A DNA stretch of 64,000 nt from Endomychus coccineus (lineage: Eukaryota > Arthropoda > Insecta > Coleoptera > Endomychidae). The translations under genes and the position numbers were made by a program. The stretch is from assembly GCA_958510875.1 (NCBI GenBank), contig OY294070.1, positions 2,046,001 through 2,110,000 on the forward strand, in the 5' to 3' direction. Positions 56,893-64,000 of the stretch are shown one piece after another (position 1 is the stretch's first letter; each line of letters starts with the position of its first letter). The notes below the pieces were generated by a model. That model was not told the DNA's origin. It saw only the letters and a program-made list of their open reading frames with translations, and ran no database searches.

Positions 56893-59460
56893 TAAGGGAT
56901 TATCCTCAGCTGGAGATAAGTCTGAAGTCGTTAAATTGTTGAACATTTTTGAGGAATGGTTCGACCGACCTGTATTTGTACAAAAACAAATTTTCCTTTT
57001 CTAGGAATGGAACCCGAGCCTACTGAGTTGGAGCTTACTGTATTAGTCCCTGGACCACGTCGCCGTTCCTTATAAACTGTTACTGTACGGTGTAAATTTA
57101 AATTTATTTAAATAATTGTTTATGTTATTGTTGAACGATTTTGTTGAAATGTGGATGAAAACAGTTTTATATTTACTGTAAAAGTTTTGAAAAACAATAG
57201 GGTTTGTCATCGAACAGCATAAGCTTTTTTGTCAAAATTTGAATAAGATAGGACATTTCTTTTTTTGAGTTATCGTGCAGACAGAAATGCTATGGTGAAG
57301 GAAGTTTTGTTCTAGAACTTTTCTCAACGATTTTAGAAGTAACTTGAGTAAATAATAATAGTGAAAAAGCCGAGTTACTCGAAAATATTTTAAATGCAGG
57401 TCACACCATTTCTCAAGAAAGTTTATCACTTTTAAAACACAGTACACACAAATAACTAGGTAATGTATAAACGAAAAAGCAATTTATTAAATTCTGATCT
57501 ATCTCCAGCTGAAGTTGTTTACATTATTATCCCCAGATATTATTTTTTGATTTGTAATTTAGTTTACTCTGATGATGGCTACTTGGTAGCTTCAGTACTT
57601 TGGCAGTATTTTTACTGGATAAGGACGATTGTTTCTTATTCATAAACATTTACTCACATGAATTGTTCATCGATAGTACAGCAACTATTAGGAACATACT
57701 GATATCAGCTAGCTTGTCATTTTCGAACTCAACTTTCTGTTATAGTAACCTTATCATGGCCTACTAGTATCGCGACAATTTGATCTAACGTCTTAATCAA
57801 GGCTTTAAACGCGAATTAAAAAAATACTACAAGTACTCACGTTTTATACCAGATATGCTGCTACTATACTACTCTTTGTTAGTTTACTGGTATTTATGAG
57901 TACGATGCTAGTTGTTCTTTCTAATATTTTATATGCATATTTGCATGAATTACTTCGCGTTCATTAACGAGGAGCTATTCGACTGTACAGGATGGTTCAA
58001 ATTCGAGCTACATCATTGGGATCTCGGAGATAAGAGGATGGCTAACTTGGGGCAAAGTTGTGCGTTTTGGATGATCAACAAAATGCCGCTTGAAAATTAA
58101 AAAAATTCCGAATACTTCCGAAGATATTCGAAATAACCGAAATATTGCAATTTTTTTTTAATTTGAAATGATATCTCAAAATACATGACACTTCATTGCT
58201 GCCTCTTTTTCCCTTCTGCAAGATGACGTTGCCAAATATGAAATCCGACGTTTCGTTTTTTGGAAAGCATCATCAACTTTATTGTTTATAGAAGGACCTG
58301 GGATTTTTATTTTTTATTTAGAATCCTCTTTGTATTGTACGAAAATTGACGTACGACATGTTTAAATTTTTCAACGTTTTGACGTCAAAAATTGACTTCT
58401 TAGTAAAGCCAAATGTAAAATTAGGTCCTTAAATATTAGAAATTAATCTGAGAATGCGTTACACATTTAGGGAAATTGATGAATTATAGGTATTTGTATT
58501 TTAAAAGATATTGATTCGAGATTCGGGTTGATGTTTTGTAAACTGCACTTACCTATTAGGACAAGGCCCATATTCAATAAGAAAATATCAATTCCGCCAA
58601 ACATCACTTTTCGATTCTAATTATATGCTCGACGAGAAACAATACGTGAATAATCAAAATCACTACAGCGGGTGAATGTATAAAAAATGTGTCGTTTTAT
58701 CTATTTTATCAGTCCCGATCATTTTTAATGATATCACGACATTTTAGTCACGAATACTCGAAAAATTAGAGGTATAATGTTGTTTCATTTATCTTGAACA
58801 ATGTAGTTATTTGCCTGTCAAGAATATTCCGCCAGGTGGCGACAGTGTGACTCCGATAATGATGTCGTCACAGCCCCACCACTAACTGTCATTTCATTGA
58901 ATCTGAAAGCTCTAATATGAATCTTTATTACACTAGCAAATAAGGGTTGGTAGACTATAAAAGGGATTACGCTGTGGATACACTATAACACTATAAATAA
59001 GAAACAAACACCCTTATTCATTCAAAATACTGTTAAAGTATTGGGGACTGTTCAGCCAGCAAGTAGCCATCATCAGAATGTACAAGTGTATTATCTCTTT
59101 ATTTTTCCTGTTGTGATAAATTCAATAAAAACCACATAGAAATCGAGGACTCGATGGATATTCTAGTAACGATTTTAATAAACGTTGGAAATAGCATGTA
59201 ATTGTTGTGTCTTAATAATTTTTTCTTGTCAAGAAATATTTAGTAGCCATGGAGACCAATAATTTTGTTGCCTAGACTGCAAAGTTTTCACTTTGCTGCC
59301 TAAGCAGGAAAAATAATACGTTAAATAAGATATAATCACCCTTTATCCGCTAAAAATACTGTTAAAGTACTGAGGACCTTTCGGCTACCAAGTAACCATC
59401 ATCAGAGTAATCTAAATTATAAATCAAAATGTGCCTGTTTAAATATTATTCACATAGCCA
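56893..59460. other. Intergenic with dispersed repeat copies
   Basis: It contains copies of the CTGATGATGG repeat at 57490-57645, 58975-59090 and 59330-59440. At 57000-57070, on the minus strand, a weak tRNA-like stretch is seen (GTGGTCCAGGGACTAATAC ... GGCTCGGGTTCCATTCC), with a B-box-like end but no foldable cloverleaf that I trust. No coding gene is evident. Confidence 0.4.
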
Positions 59461-59715
59461 TTGTGTCGAACGCTATTCCGTCAACCACCATATGTAGTGA
59501 TCTGTCTGAGAGAAATTTGGATAGTAAACGACAAAGCTGAGGCGGCAAACCATATGACAGATGTTTCCCAAAAAGGCCTTTTCTTCCATACTCGGTCAAA
59601 TGCTTTGGAGATGTCCGATACTACAGCTAAAGTTTCCCTATGTTTTCTGATACGTGTGTTACGTAGGCAAGACGAAAGCCGTATTGCCATATTGAAGCTA
59701 TCAAATTGAAAAAAT
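59461..59715 (-). pseudogene. CR1/Jockey-type LINE reverse transcriptase fragment
   Basis: On the minus strand: MAIRLSSCLRNTRIRKHRET, then LAVVSDISKAFDRVWKKRPF. This is the RT motif 'ETLAVALDISKAFDRVWHKALL' with its catalytic Asp. It continues FTIQISLRQITTYGG. About 80 codons remain, bordered at the right by a copy of a repeat and at the left by unrelated sequence. Confidence 0.75.
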
Positions 59716-60191
59716 TTGGAGGGGGTGGAAATTTTGTTAGCATAAGATTTTGTGTTTTAGTGTTGTATACCACCGCCAAAAATTTGAAATCGATATCTTC
59801 AACAGTGTCGGTTTAAGACCCCATAATGCGTTTTTTTTAACACAAAAAGAGAGGTTATGGCATGAAGCACAGAGTTTGGCCCAAAAATAATATCACCATC
59901 GTTCTTAGACGATCACCTTGGAAAAATTATATATGAAATTTCCTGACCAGAAGCTAGTGCTACTGGACTATCTAGATTGACCCACATAGCATTTTAAACA
60001 CGACTCACAATTGATTTTGTAAATTCCGGATTTGTCGGAATCAGAAAATTTATGAAAGGTGTTGCCTAAACGGTGTTTTAGCTTATTCTTACATCAATAA
60101 CCTGGTTGTATTGCACATTTAGAAAACAAACTATGGAATTTATTAATTACTGACACATAAGTGTCACAGGTGGTGACTCTAATTTGATTAA

Positions 60192-60545
60192 CTAGATGCC
60201 TTCCAATTTCCTTGTTTGCTTAGAAATCAAGTTATTGATCAAACATTTGTCGTAACCATTTTCCAATGCTATTTGCTGATGTTTTTCAACTTCGTTGATA
60301 TAATTTTGCTGGTTCAAAGGGACGTTTAATAATCTATAAACAAGACTATCAAATAGAGCTATTTTATAATAATTAATTGGAGTAATCGAAACCGCAGGAG
60401 TATATCTAGGTATTTGCGGGGGCTTTCTGTATATCATTATGTTGTATTCCAAATGATTACAATTTCTTATAATATCAATATCAAGGAAAGGAAGCTGGTT
60501 ATCAATTTCTATTTGTACAGTGAATTTGAGTTAATCAAATTGGCT
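60192..60545 (-). pseudogene. Penelope-like element fragment (RT thumb to linker)
   Basis: On the minus strand: FTVQIEIDNQLPFLDIDIIR, NCNHLEYNIMIYRKPPQIPR, then YTPAVSITPINYYKIALFDS, LVYRLLNVPL and NNLISKQ. This equals the Penelope-like block '...LPFLDLLI...NIYRKPTHTDRYI...HP..HK.A...SL..RLL..PL'. No GIY-YIG endonuclease was found. It is probably unrelated to the fragment at 39520, which covers a different part of the protein. Confidence 0.8.
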
Positions 60546-60601
60546 ATTCACCTTTTGGGTCATAAACTGAATATTCTATTCATAGAAATTTTAAAACATC
60601 C

Positions 60602-61792
60602 AGTAGGAAAGTCGCCATCTAACCCCTCAGTCTTTGCTTTTGTGGTTAGGATACGTGAAAAAGCATTTTTTAAACTTTTTTTACTATAATTTTGAAACAA
60701 AGCAAGATAATTTGAATCTGATAAAACTGCTTGAAAGCTTATAAACAGAGCTACATTTGGTATTTGGTATATAAATGACCTTGGTAGAATGAACGGAACC
60801 CTGATAAAAATCAATTTTTCTGTCAAAAAACGCAAAAATCGCGTTTTTTCAACCACTTTTGCGGTTTTAATCGGTTATAAAAAAAAACTTCTCTAGATAG
60901 CTCAGATCAGTTTTGCTGACCTGAAGCCTATTGAATGGGCTACAATTTCTGTATGGCACACCTCTGTCACTTGATCAGAAGTCTGTTAAATAATGGGTTT
61001 TGTTTGAAAAAATCGCGAAATTTGCAAAGAAAATAACCTGATTTTTTAAAAGAAGAATAAATTGTCATCTTACGTCGTTCAAGTGACCGATGTTTGGGTT
61101 ACAGGAATTGAAGCCCCTTTTATAGTCTTTCATATGCAACAAACGGATTTCAATTGCGTGGTGCAGTTTCATTTTTCTATTACAAATAATGTTCGAAAAA
61201 ATGCAGCTTTCGTGATTTTTTAAAACAAAAATTAATGTTTAAAAGACGTCTGTTCACGATACAGAGGTGTGACATGTAAAAATTGTAGCCCGTTTTATAG
61301 GCATTCAAATGCATAAAACATATTTCAAGTGTGTTGTGCACTATTATATATAAAGAGAGAAAAGTTCGAAAAAATGCAAATTCCGCGATTTTTTCTAACA
61401 AAACCCATTATTTAGAAGACTGATCAAGTGACAGAGGTGTTACATATAGAAATTGTAGCCTATTCAATAGGCTTTCAGGTCAGCAAAACTGATCTGGGCT
61501 ATCTAGCGTAGTTTTTTTTTTATAACTGATTAAAATCGCAAAAGTGGTTGAAAAAACGCGATTTTGCGTTTTTTTGACAGAAAATTTGATTTTTATCAAG
61601 GTTTCGTTCATTCTGCCAAGGTCATTTATATACCAATTGTAGCTCTGTTTATAAGCTTTCAAGCAGTTTTATCAGATTCAAATTATCTGGCGTTGTTTCA
61701 AAGTTATAGTAAAAAAAGTTAAAAAAAAATGCTTTTTCACGTATCCTAACCACAAAAGCAAAGTCTGAGGGGTTAGATGGCGACTTTTCTAC
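60602..61792. mobile_element. Foldback element, ~1.2 kb, with long inverted arms
   Basis: Left GGAAAGTCGCCATCTAACCC (60607) mirrors right GGGTTAGATGGCGACTTTTC (ending about 61790). Arms remain complementary for about 400 bp, to about 61020 on the left and from about 61370 on the right (for example CAGATCAGTTTTGCTGACCT against AGGTCAGCAAAACTGATCTG). Each arm is itself built of related ~180-bp blocks with AAATTGTAGCC-like and AAAAAATCGCG-like motifs. No ORF of interest. Confidence 0.85.
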
Positions 61793-63339
61793 TATTTTAC
61801 ACCCAAACAATCGAAAAATATCGGTCTAGTCCCAAGGACAGAGAAAAAATCAAATGTTATCGGCTAGTGTCATTCACCACTTGTCAACAATTTTGTTAAT
61901 AAACCCATCTACGTCCATCCCTAATTTTTTACCACCATCACCATTATTTTTAATATTTAAGGACATTATTTTACATTTAGCTTTAGTTGAACTCCAATGT
62001 TTGAGAATACCACAGTAGTCACAGTGTGGTGAAACAATTTTGCAGCATTCACTAGAAATTAAAATGTTTTAATGCAAATTTGAGTTTTCTTCAACTTTAG
62101 AAAGTTCAAATTTAAAAATATTGAAATAAGTTTTATGATTCAATGTAACGAAAATAATTAATTCAATAGAACGATTTAAACTTGATCATTTATTATGATT
62201 ATCAATAACTGATTATATTTAAAAACTAGAAAACCACATACCCAGAAATCCCAACGACATTTTTATCCATAAAATTAGTAAATCCTCACACATGACCATT
62301 ATGATCCGACTCTTGTTAAGCACTGGTTTGTAACAATATTTTAAACCGCTTGGGACCCGACCATTTATCCATAAAATTTCTATAGTTCAATTATTATTGC
62401 GAATCTCATTAAATTAGATATAAATTATATTGCCTTATGGGGCCATTATGCCAATGTCAACCACTAAACGATATCGCACACCGACAATTTTTCTTCTTAT
62501 TGATTGAATAATTCGATCTGATTTGGTTGTCGTCACGTCGTTCCAGGTTCGATTAGTAAATGTATGTATTTATTATTTGAGAATTATCGCTTTGCCGCGC
62601 GTAAGAACATATCGCAACATCGAGTATTTTAATTATGTTATCGAATCATGAATGAAAGGGTCATTAAAAGGAAAAAGTTCACATGGATTCTTCACCGTGG
62701 ATTGAATGTTATATACAGCGTTCTCTTAAACTCGCCAACTATTCGTCATCCTAATGCAGATTATATTGATCTTTTTTGTGCTATAAGCTTCACATGGAAT
62801 CAGCACTTGGTCTGTTTATTTTCGTGACAAACTGATATTATCAGACTAGACGAGCAGAAAATAACTTAATATTGATCCTAAATAAGACCAATCCAGTGAA
62901 TTTTTCCAATGGATCTACAGTTTTGGCGAATCTACACCTAACGAGCTTCAACACCGAAATCGGCACGATCTTCAGGCTTGTTCTTAGAACATCAATCGAG
63001 TTGCAATCAACATATTAGTTACGTCTCATGCATTTGATAGCATCTACATTGAATTTGTCATTGACGATCGTTTCTTGTTGGGTTTTCGTCTGGAATAGGA
63101 ATATATGGGCCTGTAACCGAATACTCTAAAAGCTTAGGCAAATCCTCAAACATTTACCAAGCGGAAATTCAAGCTATAGGAAAATGTGTCCAGTTCGTGT
63201 GAATTTTTGTGTACATATTTGGCATGCATTACCTATCGAGCTTTCAAACTGAAATCTACACTACATTTTTGGGATTGATCTGAGGACACGAGTCTACTTG
63301 AAATGCATTTTTTGTATATACTTTGACTATGCGAGAGCG
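61793..63339. other. AT-rich intergenic sequence
   Basis: No gene was recognised. At 61985-62035 TTTGAGAATACCACAG...GTGTGGTGAAACAATTTTGC resembles 9480-9520, a LINE-linked repeat. The rest is unremarkable. Confidence 0.4.
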
Positions 63340-64000
63340 AAACCTATAATGTTAGAAAGAACATCGTGTGAGCCAGCAGTGGCATGTAGGGAGAGGTGAT
63401 AGGCATTGGTACTTTTCTTGAAGGTTTGGAGGTTATAGGCATAGGGAAAGGGGTAGTGTTATTAAAAAATATGTGTTTGACACGGGAGAACCTCAGGGAC
63501 TTAAGCTTGGGCCGTTCATTTTATGGTTTTCCACTCATGATCTTGGTCACCGCGTAATGGGTTTGGCAATAAATTGATGCCATTTTGCCCACCATTGACG
63601 ATGCCCATGATAAGAAGGTGTCCGTGAAAACGACTCTTGAGGAGTCCAATCTTCTCTTTAATGTCCCTTCTGTTTAAGGAAAGGAGTTTCTTTGAGAGCC
63701 CAGACACAGGCTTCTTGATAACCACGAAACAGACTAGTTTGTCTATGAATAAATGTAGACCTGGTATTTCAGCGAGGGCTACCACTCGTAATACAGATGC
63801 AAGTCGCTGCAGTCAATCCAAGGGCCGTTGGGACATAGCAGTCTTCGTCCCTGACCACCACACAACCGCGGCTTAGGTGATCATAGGTCCGCTCACGGTC
63901 GTGTAGATCCAATGAAGAATATGTGACTGTAATTCCCAAGTGCTACTGAAAGCTCTTCTGTATGCCCAAAAGAACGCAGCAGCCTTCTTCATTTGGATAT
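63340..64000 (-). pseudogene. Degenerate LINE-derived sequence at the window edge
   Basis: On the minus strand SKKLLSLNRRDIKEKIGLLK, then SRFHGHLLIMGIV resembles the 'LSRRDLR.V.GLLTGH..L..HL...GI' segment after the RNase H domain of Jockey-like elements. 63340-63455 repeats 17925-18060. Further up the frame is broken. The element runs off the window, and its family is uncertain. Confidence 0.4.

Overview
This is a window of nuclear DNA from an insect. It is AT-rich, has many introns and is crowded with old transposable elements. Four insect protein-coding genes can be read exon by exon. A beetle is my best guess, from the transposon mix (rosa-like mariners, hAT, Jockey/CR1-type LINEs, Penelope-like and gag-like relics), but nothing here fixes the order.

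Host genes. (1) 2537-22321 (+) holds what looks like the complete coding sequence of the metabotropic GABA-B receptor subunit 2: 16 exons that join in frame into 1,145 codons (signal peptide, Venus-flytrap domain, seven-helix domain, coiled coil, long basic/serine-rich tail). (2) 30544-31085 (-) is the complex I accessory subunit NDUFA12 (B17.2), 3 exons and 139 codons. (3) 33521-40903 (-) is a two-WH2-domain, proline-rich, coiled-coil, acidic protein that best fits the sarcomeric actin regulator SALS, 9 exons and 657 codons. (4) 47960-49266 (-) holds the last two exons of a PGRP-LB-like amidase-type peptidoglycan recognition protein; its first exon was not found.

Mobile DNA. GABA-B-R2 introns hold a 5'-truncated LINE sitting in a ~130-bp tandem repeat, two hAT copies with exact 8-bp target duplications, a small inverted-repeat element and a gag fragment. 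Between the host genes lie three rosa-like (DD41D/DD43D) Tc1-mariner elements with long terminal inverted repeats, a gag-only retroelement fragment, a Charlie-like hAT relic, many Jockey/CR1-type LINE fragments, two Penelope-like fragments, a tRNA-derived SINE, and at least three non-coding inverted-repeat or foldback elements.

The most unusual structures are: the element at 23383-26267, whose left end carries a 622-bp inverted copy of its own right end, giving two collinear 954-bp arms and a second ORF for the DNA-binding domain alone; gag-only fragments bounded by short hairpins with primer-binding-site-like cores; a ~1.2-kb foldback at 60602-61792; and a 43-bp-arm hairpin in a SALS intron. 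The host genes are unrelated neighbours and nothing suggests they work together. No CRISPR, prokaryotic operon or rRNA gene was seen.
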